Made by a program: the position numbers and the translations under genes
In this document: in pieces, positions 1-5,416 of the stretch
How positions within the stretch are numbered: position 1 is the first letter of the stretch
Layout: every line of letters begins with the position of its first letter
Notes under the pieces: model-generated
What the model was told of the DNA's origin: nothing
Seen by the model: the letters and a program-made list of their open reading frames with translations, nothing else
The model's database searches: none
Source: Anaerolineaceae bacterium
GTDB taxonomy: Bacteria > Chloroflexota > Anaerolineae > Anaerolineales > Anaerolineaceae
DNA length: 5,484 nt
Reading direction: 5' to 3'
Assembly (NCBI GenBank): GCA_003501835.1
Contig: DNOU01000229.1
Coordinates: 3,540 to 9,023 of the forward strand

Positions 1-923
1 TAGTACCCCTTTGCACGCAGCGTGGCCGTTCGCTGCCCCAGACAGTAGAGAGTCTCTTCCGGGTTGCGCTCCTCGATTTCCACGTCCTCGGGGGTAAGCG
101 CTGCGCGGTCGGGACCGTATATGAAGGCGTAGAAGGGAACACGGAAGGTTTTGGCACAGATGGCCACCTGCAGAGTTCCCACCTTGTTGACCACATGCCC
201 GCTCATGGTCACGCGGTCGGAACCGGCAAAAAAGGAGTGGATCATGCCCCTGGACATCAGCGCCGCCGGCATGTTGTCGGTGATGACCGTGGTATCCACA
301 CCCATTTCCGACAGGGCGTCCGCGGTCAGGCGCGCACCCTGCAGGTAAGGCCGGGTTTCAGAGCAATAAGCTTTGATGCGTTTGCCCTCATTGAGTGCGC
401 TCCTCACCGTATAGACGAGCGAACTATCCGGCCAGCAGTGGGTGAGAATGGCGTCACCATTGTGGATGAGACTGGCGCCAAACAGACCCAATGCAGCAGC
501 GCGTTGATCGGTGATTTCAAAATCCAGGGAGATTTCTGCCAACAGCTCCTGCTCCACGTCCAGACCGCGGGTGATCGCCTGGATCGCCTTGTCCAGCAGT
601 TGATTCACTTTTACCTTGATCAGGTTGTTGGTGGGGCGGGTTTGAATGAGGCGTCCGGCAGCCTGTTCGAGCGTGGCTCGCTGCGCAGATTCAGATCGAT
701 CTTTTCCGTTGCGGGCTGACATCACCATACCGTAGGACGCCGCGAGACCCGGTCCATAACTCTGAGTGACCATTTCTTCGATCGCCCGGGCCACGTCCTC
801 CACGTTACTGCAACGGACGAATTCCACCTTGAACGGGTAGACCCGCCGGTCCAGGATGAACACCTCTCCATTTTCGTAGCGGGCGATGTTCTCGTTGCGT
901 GAGATAAAGGGCAGAGGGATCAT
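1..923 (-). CDS. MtnA-like sugar-phosphate isomerase (eIF2B alpha/beta/delta family), 3' end cut by window
   Basis: My translation of the minus strand from the ATG at 923 gives 307 open codons running off the left edge, so the C-terminus is missing. MtnA (5-methylthioribose-1-phosphate isomerase) converts an aldose 1-phosphate to the ketose 1-phosphate in the cytoplasm, in methionine salvage and related sugar disposal. Family motifs appear in order: RPT at residues 96-98, THC at 161-163 (the catalytic Cys position), ETRPYLQGARLT at 189-200, GSDR at 234-237 (the catalytic Asp position) and NKVGT at 246-250. The usual RGAPAIG loop is replaced by TQSYGPG near residues 53-59, so this is a divergent member whose substrate may not be methylthioribose 1-phosphate. 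A GAGGAAG ribosome binding site lies 5 bases before the ATG. It starts 21 bases after the aldolase stop, so the two are almost certainly cotranscribed. Family assignment is firm; substrate is not. Confidence 0.88.
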   Translation of the reverse strand, partial: MIPLPFISRNENIARYENGEVFILDRRVYPFKVEFVRCSNVEDVARAIEEMVTQSYGPGLAASYGMVMSARNGKDRSESAQRATLEQAAGRLIQTRPTNNLIKVKVNQLLDKAIQAITRGLDVEQELLAEISLDFEITDQRAAALGLFGASLIHNGDAILTHCWPDSSLVYTVRSALNEGKRIKAYCSETRPYLQGARLTADALSEMGVDTTVITDNMPAALMSRGMIHSFFAGSDRVTMSGHVVNKVGTLQVAICAKTFRVPFYAFIYGPDRAALTPEDVEIEERNPEETLYCLGQRTATLRAKGY

Positions 924-944
924 ACGGCTTCCTCAAAATGTGGA

Positions 945-1610
945 TCAGGCTGTCTTTGCATGCATGGCAGCATAGGTGGCATTGATCTGACTCAACTGTG
1001 CGGCAGTCAGCTGCACCGGCGTTCCCAGAGAACTGGCAATGGCGAGGATCTGCGCCTCACGCTCAACGTTAATGGCTAGCGAGAAGGCATCCTCAAGTGC
1101 GGCTCCGATGGTCACAAGGCCGTGATTGGGCAGCAGAATGGCCTGCACACCCGGGTTGCTGCGGAGAGCCAACTCGGCACTGATTGCCAGGTCGGAAGTG
1201 CCAGGCAGGGCATATTCCGCCACGGGCACGTTGAGGGAATTGACGCCCAATCCCTCGAGACTGACCAGGGGAATGGGTTTTCGAACGACAGAGAAAGCTG
1301 TGGCGTACAACGAATGGGTATGCACCACTGCATGAATGGATTCGAACACAGAATACAGATGGGCGTGCAAAGGCGTCTCGGAGGAAGCGGGATGGATCCC
1401 TGCCACCTGCTGACCCGCCAGATCAATCACCGTCATGTCGTTGGGGGTCAAGGACTGGTAAGGCATACCCGATGGGGTGATGACGGCATAGGATTGACCG
1501 GGGACGCGCATGCTGATATTGCCTGAGGTACCTGCGGTCAAACCCAGGCGGTCCATCATCCTGGCCGTGCTGCAAACCGATTCAGCGAAGGTCAACCAGT
1601 AAGGATTCAT
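945..1610 (-). CDS. Class II aldolase/adducin family protein (fuculose-1-phosphate aldolase- or MtnB-like)
   Basis: This 221-residue protein has the full length and fold signature of zinc-dependent class II aldolases. The phosphate-binding region is GTSGNIS at 27-33 and TPSG at 45-48. SSETPLH at 76-82 carries the expected acid/base Glu78. HTHS at 97-100 and NHG at 162-164 supply the three zinc ligands His97, His99 and His163. Such enzymes cleave a ketose 1-phosphate to DHAP and an aldehyde; the sister enzyme MtnB instead dehydrates methylthioribulose 1-phosphate, and sequence alone does not separate the two here. The next gene is an MtnA-like isomerase, which would make exactly this type of ketose 1-phosphate. 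The ATG at 1610 is preceded by GGTGGAAG, and a strong promoter lies upstream at 1681-1709. All active-site residues are present, so I expect it to be functional. Confidence 0.9.
   Translation of the reverse strand: MNPYWLTFAESVCSTARMMDRLGLTAGTSGNISMRVPGQSYAVITPSGMPYQSLTPNDMTVIDLAGQQVAGIHPASSETPLHAHLYSVFESIHAVVHTHSLYATAFSVVRKPIPLVSLEGLGVNSLNVPVAEYALPGTSDLAISAELALRSNPGVQAILLPNHGLVTIGAALEDAFSLAINVEREAQILAIASSLGTPVQLTAAQLSQINATYAAMHAKTA
955..967. repeat. 13-base TGCATGCA-centred motif, copy 2, before the isomerase gene
   Basis: Identical to the motif at 1665-1677. It encodes part of the aldolase C-terminus (Ala-Met-His-Ala), so its sequence is also constrained by coding. Its position about 30 bases before the isomerase start is the only reason to think it may matter. 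Confidence 0.2.
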
Positions 1611-1664
1611 TCACTTCCACCCTGAGGGAATGGGCATTGCAACTTATTGTTGGAGCATCCTTTA

Positions 1665-1677
1665 TTTGCATGCATGG
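1665..1677. repeat. 13-base TGCATGCA-centred motif, copy 1, at the aldolase transcription start
   Basis: The plus strand reads tttgcatgcatgg here, with the 8-base palindrome TGCATGCA at its centre. It lies just downstream of the -10 box of the aldolase-isomerase promoter, where an operator would block initiation. An identical 13-mer occurs at 955-967, in the end of the aldolase gene and about 30 bases before the isomerase start. An operator role is inference; a chance match of this length in 5.5 kb is not very unlikely. Confidence 0.3.
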
Positions 1678-1680
1678 ATG

Positions 1681-1709
1681 ATTTTACGCATACGTCACGA
1701 ATTGGTCAA
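1681..1709 (-). promoter_or_regulatory. Sigma-70-type promoter for the aldolase-isomerase unit
   Basis: On the minus strand, TTGACC (1704-1709) is a -35 box with five of six consensus bases. A 17-base spacer separates it from TAAAAT (1681-1686), a -10 box that also has five of six. Transcription would start near 1675, leaving a leader of roughly 65 bases before the aldolase ATG at 1610. It sits between the stop of the membrane-protein gene (1731) and the aldolase and marks the start of a new transcription unit. I see no clear terminator between 1731 and this promoter, so read-through from upstream is possible. Confidence 0.7.
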
Positions 1710-1730
1710 ACCCGATAAAGCGATGTTTCA

Positions 1731-2189
1731 TCAGGGTTCTTCAGCCACGGGTGCTGCTTGCCGGTTCCTTTTGATCGATTCTCTGAGCAGCTGAATACCG
1801 GTGATCCCGATCCAGACAAGCGCGAGATCATAGGCGATCAGAGCTCCCAGAACCAAAAACATTTGCCAACCTCCCTCTGAAATATCACTGGACGCCAAAC
1901 CTGTCACCACGGCAGCGAACTGGCTGCCCACCAGGAATACTGCCGCAGCCATCATTCCCCAGCCGATGGCGCTGCGTTTGAAATGCACCCTCAACGCTGC
2001 CCACCAGAGGAGCAGGCTGCCGAAGAGGGGTACAGGTGCCACCTCTGCAGGGAGGAGGTAATCCATGTTCAACATCCCGCTGCGGATGAGCCCGAGGATA
2101 GAGGAAATGACCATAACGGCAATGGGCAGCCAGACCAACACCGTTCCGACCAGGGTGAGAAGCCGGGCAAGGGGATCCTTTTTCTGCAT
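1731..2189 (-). CDS. Four-helix integral membrane protein of unknown function
   Basis: I do not recognise a family for this protein of 152 residues. It has a short basic N-terminus (MQKKDPLAR), then four hydrophobic segments at about residues 11-35, 52-68, 74-98 and 108-134. A charged tail (LRESIKRNRQ, ending AEEP) is probably cytoplasmic. No catalytic or metal-binding motif is visible. The frame stays open to an ATG at 2201, but that start has no ribosome binding site. The ATG at 2189 follows GGAGG with a 5-base spacer, so I chose it. It begins 24 bases after the DUF1810 stop and is probably cotranscribed with it. The two might act together, but nothing in the sequence shows how. That it is a real gene is well supported; its function is unknown. 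Confidence 0.8.
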   Translation of the reverse strand: MQKKDPLARLLTLVGTVLVWLPIAVMVISSILGLIRSGMLNMDYLLPAEVAPVPLFGSLLLWWAALRVHFKRSAIGWGMMAAAVFLVGSQFAAVVTGLASSDISEGGWQMFLVLGALIAYDLALVWIGITGIQLLRESIKRNRQAAPVAEEP

Positions 2190-2194
2190 GGGAA

Positions 2195-2199
2195 CCTCC
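2195..2199 (-). promoter_or_regulatory. Ribosome binding site deciding the 2189 start
   Basis: GGAGG on the minus strand, 5 bases before the ATG at 2189. The alternative in-frame ATG at 2201 lies upstream of this site and has no purine-rich element of its own, so the shorter protein is preferred. Confidence 0.75.
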
Positions 2200-2213
2200 A
2201 TTCATGGATCAGG

Positions 2214-2678
2214 TTACAGGTTCGCCTGCCAGTTTCGCCAGGAGTTCAAAATCTCCAGGGTACGGGCATCGTTTCGGGAGTTAAAATATTTATCCAGCAC
2301 CCGGCGGAAAGGAACTGGATCCTCTGCAATGGTTGAAAACAGCGTCAAGCAGGATTGCAACTTTAGATCATCCGGTGAGCTGAATATATCATGAGCGGAG
2401 CGGCCTTCAAGAGTCAGTAAAATGGATACGCATTCACGCAGACGCCTCCCCAGGATCGGATGTGCCAGGTATGCCAGTGCTTCGGGCAGGCTCTTGATGG
2501 CAAAAAAACGTGTGGTTTCGCTCATTCCCAAACCATCAACCTGGGGAAAGATGAACCACATCCAGTGCGTGCGTTTTTGACCCGCTTTCAATTCCTGCAA
2601 CACGGAGGCATAAACGCTTTCCTGCGCAGTCACAAAACGCTGTAAATCATAAGGGTCGGGTGTGGTTTGGTTGGGCAT
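2214..2678 (-). CDS. DUF1810 family protein
   Basis: The 154-residue protein matches the DUF1810 family (COG5579-type, no established function) along its whole length. Landmarks are DPYDLQRFV at 8-16, the signature THWMWFIFPQ at 37-46, LAHPILGRRLREC at 71-83, EGRSAHDIF at 91-99 and DDLKLQSCLTLF at 103-114. The protein looks soluble and largely helical, with no signal peptide or membrane segment. The ATG at 2678 has AAGGA 8 bases upstream. An extended -10 promoter at 2727-2735 would give a leader of about 40 bases. The stop is followed after 24 bases by the membrane protein gene, so this is the first gene of a two-gene unit. The family is secure; no biochemical role can be read from the sequence. 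Confidence 0.92.
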   Translation of the reverse strand: MPNQTTPDPYDLQRFVTAQESVYASVLQELKAGQKRTHWMWFIFPQVDGLGMSETTRFFAIKSLPEALAYLAHPILGRRLRECVSILLTLEGRSAHDIFSSPDDLKLQSCLTLFSTIAEDPVPFRRVLDKYFNSRNDARTLEILNSWRNWQANL

Positions 2679-2726
2679 TGTGACTGTCCTTTCCAGGGGG
2701 ATGAAGAGGAACCGTTGTCCAGTTTG

Positions 2727-2735
2727 ATTATAGCA
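2727..2735 (-). promoter_or_regulatory. Extended -10 promoter for the DUF1810 unit
   Basis: The minus strand reads TGCTATAAT: a perfect TATAAT (2727-2732) with the TGn extension of extended -10 promoters. No good -35 box is present at 16-18 bases, which fits this class. The upstream neighbour is the T-tract of the terminator at 2745-2773, so the old transcript ends and the new one begins within about 30 bases. Confidence 0.6.
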
Positions 2736-2744
2736 ACCCCCAAC

Positions 2745-2773
2745 AAAAACGCTCTCTATTCAGGAGAGCGTTT
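2745..2773 (-). terminator. Intrinsic terminator of the DUF981 gene
   Basis: A perfect 10-base stem pairs AAACGCTCTC (2747-2756) with GAGAGCGTTT (2764-2773) around a 7-base loop. Read on the minus strand, the stem runs into TTTTTGTT. It lies about 95 bases after the DUF981 stop and before the DUF1810 promoter. The plus-strand side has only TTT, so termination is expected mainly for leftward transcription. Confidence 0.75.
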
Positions 2774-2868
2774 GATTGAGGCTTTCGAGTCTGTCACTCT
2801 ACTGCTGACCGGGATGGATTCCGTCAATACCAGAGTGAACAATTTCTGTGCTGCCTAAAAGCAGCGGA

Positions 2869-3444
2869 TTACTTCATTGTTGCTGGAACCCACTTGGCAA
2901 AGGTTTCCATGTGAGCCCATGAGGCGCCGGCGAATTCCACAAACCAGATCGCTGAAGCCGCTAGCACGAACAGGATGCCGAGAACACGCACAGTCTTGTT
3001 GTTCTTGAACCAGAGCAGGAAGGGGGCAGAAAGAACGGCCGACAAACCAGCCAGGATGAAACCGAGACCCGAAATAATGGGAGACTGGGTGAGGTTCATA
3101 TTCATAATGCGGAGACCGTAGATTAAGGCAGGGATACCAGAGAATAGACCCACCAGCGAAGCAGGGAAGAGATCCCAACCCTTCCAGAGGGCAATAGCAG
3201 TCACCAGGTAGGTCAGACCGAAGAGCGTGGTGGTATCACCAAAGACGATATTGAAGGAGCCGGGCAGAGGCCAGGTGAAAGAAATGTGAAGACCGGTAAT
3301 GAAAGAGATTAAACCCACGCCAAAGAATGCGGCAGCCCAGGGTTTCTTATCTTCCGCGTCCAGTCCCTTCCAGAGGAACCATGCAAGGATAAACAACCCT
3401 GCGACAACGTTGATCATGATCAAGGTCAGGTAATCAATAAACAT
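2869..3444 (-). CDS. DUF981 family multi-pass membrane protein
   Basis: The 191-residue protein resembles the DUF981 family (COG3374-type predicted membrane proteins), which begin with a similar IDYLTLIMIN...AGL segment. I count about six hydrophobic helices at residues 5-26, 36-57, 66-88, 94-112, 122-146 and 151-172. A loop between helices 2 and 3 (GLHISFTWPLPGSFNIVFGD) carries His53, several aromatics, a Pro pair and Asp70, and looks like the conserved core. There is no cleavable signal or enzyme motif. Function is unknown; transport or sensing are only guesses. The ATG at 3444 is preceded by AGGAG at a 9-base spacing. The gene stands alone between a candidate promoter (3539-3544) and a terminator (2745-2773), so it is probably monocistronic. 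Confidence 0.82.
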   Translation of the reverse strand: MFIDYLTLIMINVVAGLFILAWFLWKGLDAEDKKPWAAAFFGVGLISFITGLHISFTWPLPGSFNIVFGDTTTLFGLTYLVTAIALWKGWDLFPASLVGLFSGIPALIYGLRIMNMNLTQSPIISGLGFILAGLSAVLSAPFLLWFKNNKTVRVLGILFVLAASAIWFVEFAGASWAHMETFAKWVPATMK

Positions 3445-3538
3445 ACTCTTTTTCTCCTATGATTGTTTTGAATGGAATGGTTTGAGATCAAGATTAATAA
3501 CACCGTGTTTGCTTATTTGTTGCGCACCAAGTGGATAC

Positions 3539-3544
3539 ATTATA
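3539..3544 (-). promoter_or_regulatory. Candidate -10 box for the DUF981 gene
   Basis: The minus strand reads TATAAT, a perfect -10 hexamer, about 95 bases before the DUF981 start. The -35 region at the usual distance is poor (TAGTAA), so strength would depend on an activator or on the AT-rich context. An imperfect palindrome at 3545-3559 lies directly against it, in the spacer. Confidence 0.4.
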
Positions 3545-3559
3545 TGATAAATTTGATCA
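3545..3559. promoter_or_regulatory. Imperfect palindrome in the DUF981 promoter spacer
   Basis: TGATAAATTTGATCA (plus strand) is a 15-base inverted repeat with one mismatched pair. It sits between the -10 box and where the -35 would be, a typical place for a repressor or MerR-type activator. The regulator role is inferred from position only. Confidence 0.25.
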
Positions 3560-3700
3560 TTTTACTAGTCTGGCCATGGCTACATGGAGTCCAACCCTTG
3601 AGTTGGAAGCCCCCAGGCCGGGTTTTGGAGGATTGCTTTTTCGGAATGGATGATCTTCCTGACCACCGTCCCCTTCTTCTGGTTGCTGGCAGCGGGAATA

Positions 3701-3725
3701 TAAAAAATACCCGCCGGACGGCGGG
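3701..3725 (-). terminator. Strong intrinsic terminator of the FMN reductase transcript
   Basis: The GC-only arms CCCGCC (3710-3715) and GGCGGG (3720-3725) form a 6-base stem with a 4-base loop. On the minus strand, a T-rich tract (TATTTTTTA) follows. It lies about 77 bases after the reductase stop at 3802. There is no T-run on the plus-strand side, so it acts on leftward transcription. Confidence 0.85.
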
Positions 3726-3801
3726 AAGGGTCGAATTCTTGATTTGTTCGGGAACCAGGGTCGGGAAGCTTATTGATGCACTTCCTGTTTTGAGGAATGG
3801 G

Positions 3802-4377
3802 TTACCCACCCCTGGGCGGGTGCACCGTGCATACGCGGACGATAAAGGCATAATACTCGTTCATGAAGAAACGCAGAAAATCGCGGGTTGAATCCACGGT
3901 CACATCGCCGTTCTCATCGATCAGCCCGGGTTTGAACTGAATATAGCCCTCTGGTGAGTTCATTTGAGGTGAATTTAAAAAACTCAAAATGCTGCGCAAG
4001 TGCTGCTGCGCCACAGCGGTGCCGATGGCACCGGTGGATGCACCGATCACGGCAGAAGGCTTGTGCATGAATGAATTCTGACCTCTGGGACGACTGGCCC
4101 AGTCAATGGCATTCTTCAAAGCGCCCGGAATTGACCGATTGTATTCGGGGGTGACGAAAAGCACCGCATCCACGTTTTCCAGCGCTTTTTTGAACTCCCT
4201 GGATGCCTCGGGGAAGTCGTGGTCGTAATCGTAACTGTATAGGGGTAGATCCTTGTAGGAAATCTCGGTGAATTCCATCTCGGGTGGTGCCAGGCGCATT
4301 AACGCTTTGGCGAGCTTGCGGTTGATGGATTCATTTGCGAGGCTGCCAATGAAAACTCCAATGTTGTATGTTGCCAT
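3802..4377 (-). CDS. NAD(P)H-dependent FMN reductase / azoreductase-type flavoprotein
   Basis: This 191-residue protein belongs to the NADPH-dependent FMN reductase family (flavodoxin-like fold; relatives include ChrR and SsuE). It would use NAD(P)H to reduce FMN or small oxidants such as quinones, azo dyes or chromate in the cytoplasm. The FMN phosphate loop is GSLANESINRKL at 11-22. The signature PEYNRSIPGALKNAIDW spans 77-93, and a second FMN-contacting loop is GASTGAIG at 112-119. The C-terminus (VRVCTVHPPRGG) is unlike what I expect for the family and may be a local extension. The frame is open to 4479, but the ATG at 4377 follows GGAG with a 5-base spacer and places the beta-1 strand (YNIGVFIGS) at the N-terminus as in relatives, so I chose it. 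The physiological substrate cannot be told. Confidence 0.92.
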   Translation of the reverse strand: MATYNIGVFIGSLANESINRKLAKALMRLAPPEMEFTEISYKDLPLYSYDYDHDFPEASREFKKALENVDAVLFVTPEYNRSIPGALKNAIDWASRPRGQNSFMHKPSAVIGASTGAIGTAVAQQHLRSILSFLNSPQMNSPEGYIQFKPGLIDENGDVTVDSTRDFLRFFMNEYYAFIVRVCTVHPPRGG

Positions 4378-4382
4378 CCATG

Positions 4383-4386
4383 CTCC
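4383..4386 (-). promoter_or_regulatory. Ribosome binding site deciding the 4377 start of the FMN reductase
   Basis: GGAG on the minus strand lies 5 bases before the ATG at 4377. The longer frame to 4479 would overlap the end of the DinB-like gene and add 34 residues with no family resemblance. Confidence 0.65.
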
Positions 4387-4395
4387 AAATATCTT

Positions 4396-4417
4396 AGGAA
4401 TTTGATATTGCATTCCT
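4396..4417. promoter_or_regulatory. Inverted repeat upstream of the FMN reductase
   Basis: AGGAAT (4396-4401) and ATTCCT (4412-4417) are perfect 6-base arms separated by 10 bases. They sit in the 83-base gap between the DinB-like stop and the reductase start, about 20 bases before the ATG. The spacing fits a dimeric regulator on one face of the helix, or a weak leader hairpin. I see no convincing promoter boxes beside it, so the role is open. Confidence 0.25.
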
Positions 4418-4460
4418 TTGGATGACAGGATTGCCGATCGGTCACATCCTGCGGAATTAG

Positions 4461-4916
4461 CTATGACCTGCTGCGCCACTCACGAATGGCGGCTGCATGC
4501 TCTGGATAGTGGGTGAAGGTATCATATTTCAAGCGCCGCCGGAAGCGGGTTTCCGTGGCAAACTGCTCTTCGGGAACATTGACCAGGTAAGTCAGCAGGA
4601 GCCTGTGGGTCTCCTGGAGTGATTTCAGCACCTCTTCAAGAGGCAGCTTCTGCCGCGCTTCGGTCATTTGCGCGTTGAACGCATCGATTCCGCCGTACAT
4701 GACAGAGTAACGCGGCGGATGTCCGCCTTCCAGGATGACCGGCAGGTACTTCAGGCATTCCTCCTCCCACCAGGTGACATGTGCCAGGATGTCCTTTACT
4801 GACCAATTGCCTGTCACACCGGGCAGGGTCATTTGCACAGGCGTCAAACCCTCTACGGCGTCCAGCAATTCCTTCCAGGCGAGGTTGATTTTGTCCAGAA
4901 TTTGCTCTTTTTTCAT
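4461..4916 (-). CDS. DinB / ClbS-DfsB-like four-helix bundle protein
   Basis: The 151-residue protein has the layout of the DinB-like metalloenzyme fold, closest in style to the ClbS/DfsB (DUF1706) group. Helix 1 begins MKKEQILDKI. The signature VTGNWSVKDILAHVTWWEEE spans 34-53 with the likely metal ligand His46. Near the C-terminus, DTFTHYPEHAAAIREW at 132-147 supplies His136 and His140 as an HxxxH pair. Together these form the expected three-His site. Relatives include thiol transferases and the colibactin self-protection protein ClbS, but most members have no assigned substrate and none can be inferred here. The ATG at 4916 has a GAGGA element about 11 bases upstream, slightly far. A perfect TATAAT at 4957-4962 would give a short leader of about 35 bases. 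Confidence 0.85.
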   Translation of the reverse strand: MKKEQILDKINLAWKELLDAVEGLTPVQMTLPGVTGNWSVKDILAHVTWWEEECLKYLPVILEGGHPPRYSVMYGGIDAFNAQMTEARQKLPLEEVLKSLQETHRLLLTYLVNVPEEQFATETRFRRRLKYDTFTHYPEHAAAIREWRSRS

Positions 4917-4956
4917 AGGTGGGTGAATCCTCGCTCTTGGTATTGATCCTCACTCC

Positions 4957-4962
4957 ATTATA
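4957..4962 (-). promoter_or_regulatory. -10 box for the DinB-like gene
   Basis: A perfect TATAAT on the minus strand lies in the 81-base gap after the DUF1801 gene. No matching -35 hexamer is present at 16-18 bases; TTAACA occurs upstream but with a 21-base spacer. No terminator separates it from the DUF1801 gene, so the two may also be cotranscribed. Confidence 0.45.
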
Positions 4963-4997
4963 GGCGCTCTCATGCAGGGAATGTGTTAATGGTGGAG

Positions 4998-5381
4998 CTA
5001 TTTTCGCTTCTTTGAGGCGGATTTTGTCAGGTTTTCATTGACCCTGTAGGCGACAATGTCGCGGATCAGATCATAGGGCAGGGGCTGGTCGATGGGGAAG
5101 CGGACGGTCCCCTTGGATATTTCATACCGCATCAACCGGTCCTTGAACTGGTTGATTCCGCTGGAGGTCGGGTAAAACCCGATATGATGCCGATAGGCTG
5201 AAAAATGCACCAGGTTACCATGGAACGTGAAGGTTGGAATGCCATATGCGATAGCTTCTGTGGCTTCGGGCGCCATTTCATGGATCACTGACCTTAGTTT
5301 CTGCATGATCGCCTGAACCTCGGGAGGGAATTGAACGATGAACTCGTCGATGGTCTGGTACTCTCTCAAGGGTTCACGCAT
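4998..5381 (-). CDS. DUF1801 family protein (YdhG/Fra-like)
   Basis: The 127-residue protein matches DUF1801 (COG5646; YdhG-type proteins, one of which is described in Bacillus as the frataxin-like iron chaperone Fra). Landmarks are IDEFIVQFPPEVQ at 11-23, LRSVIHEMAPEATEAIAYGI at 29-48, the core HHIGFYPT at 65-72, and SKGTVRFP at 89-96 followed by PLPYDLIRDIVAYRVNENL at 100-118. The tail is Lys-rich (SASKKRK). It is soluble, with no signal peptide. An iron role is known only for one relative and is not shown by visible ligands here. The ATG at 5381 follows AGGAGG at 6 bases, whereas the upstream ATG at 5420 sits inside a hairpin arm; I chose 5381. Length is typical for the family. Confidence 0.9.
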   Translation of the reverse strand: MREPLREYQTIDEFIVQFPPEVQAIMQKLRSVIHEMAPEATEAIAYGIPTFTFHGNLVHFSAYRHHIGFYPTSSGINQFKDRLMRYEISKGTVRFPIDQPLPYDLIRDIVAYRVNENLTKSASKKRK

Positions 5382-5387
5382 CCGTAT

Positions 5388-5393
5388 CCTCCT
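5388..5393 (-). promoter_or_regulatory. Ribosome binding site deciding the DUF1801 start
   Basis: A full AGGAGG on the minus strand, 6 bases before the ATG at 5381. It is the best ribosome binding site in the window and rules against the longer start at 5420. Confidence 0.8.
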
Positions 5394-5416
5394 GGCGGGT
5401 GTGTTGCCGTGATTGG

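Larger units (their letters stand above)
3445..3700. other. Gene-free region upstream of the DUF981 gene
   Basis: Between the DUF981 start and the terminator at 3701-3725, I find no convincing gene on either strand. The only structure I can support is the candidate -10 box and adjoining palindrome near 3539-3559. Open frames crossing the region encode low-complexity, Pro/Arg-rich or run-on peptides with no family resemblance. A 17-residue hydrophobic frame at 3650-3703 on the plus strand lacks a well-spaced ribosome binding site and is not called. Confidence 0.5.

Noticed and set aside
195..719. Plus-strand open frame of 174 codons
   Set aside because: It lies wholly opposite the MtnA-like gene, whose motifs are unmistakable, and its peptide resembles no family.
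1122..1526. Plus-strand open frame of 134 codons
   Set aside because: Antisense to the class II aldolase, whose catalytic residues are all present; the peptide is a shadow.
1711..1730. Possible terminator after the membrane-protein gene
   Set aside because: No stem of useful length with a T-tract could be drawn in this interval.
2667..2858. Plus-strand open frame of 63 codons between DUF1810 and DUF981
   Set aside because: It reads straight through the terminator hairpin and the extended -10 promoter of the minus strand, and has no recognisable features.
2850..2865. Short hairpin GCTGC/GCAGC just after the DUF981 stop
   Set aside because: Only five pairs and no T-tract; the hairpin at 2745-2773 is a far better terminator.
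3650..3703. 17-residue hydrophobic plus-strand peptide (MIFLTTVPFFWLLAAGI), considered as a small toxin or a gene remnant
   Set aside because: The nearest GGAGG is 18 bases upstream, too far for initiation. No promoter or antisense RNA signal is evident, and such a short frame can arise by chance.
3472..3891. Plus-strand open frame of 139 codons across the gene-free region
   Set aside because: It runs through a strong terminator stem and overlaps the 3' end of the FMN reductase; it has no ribosome binding site and no family resemblance.
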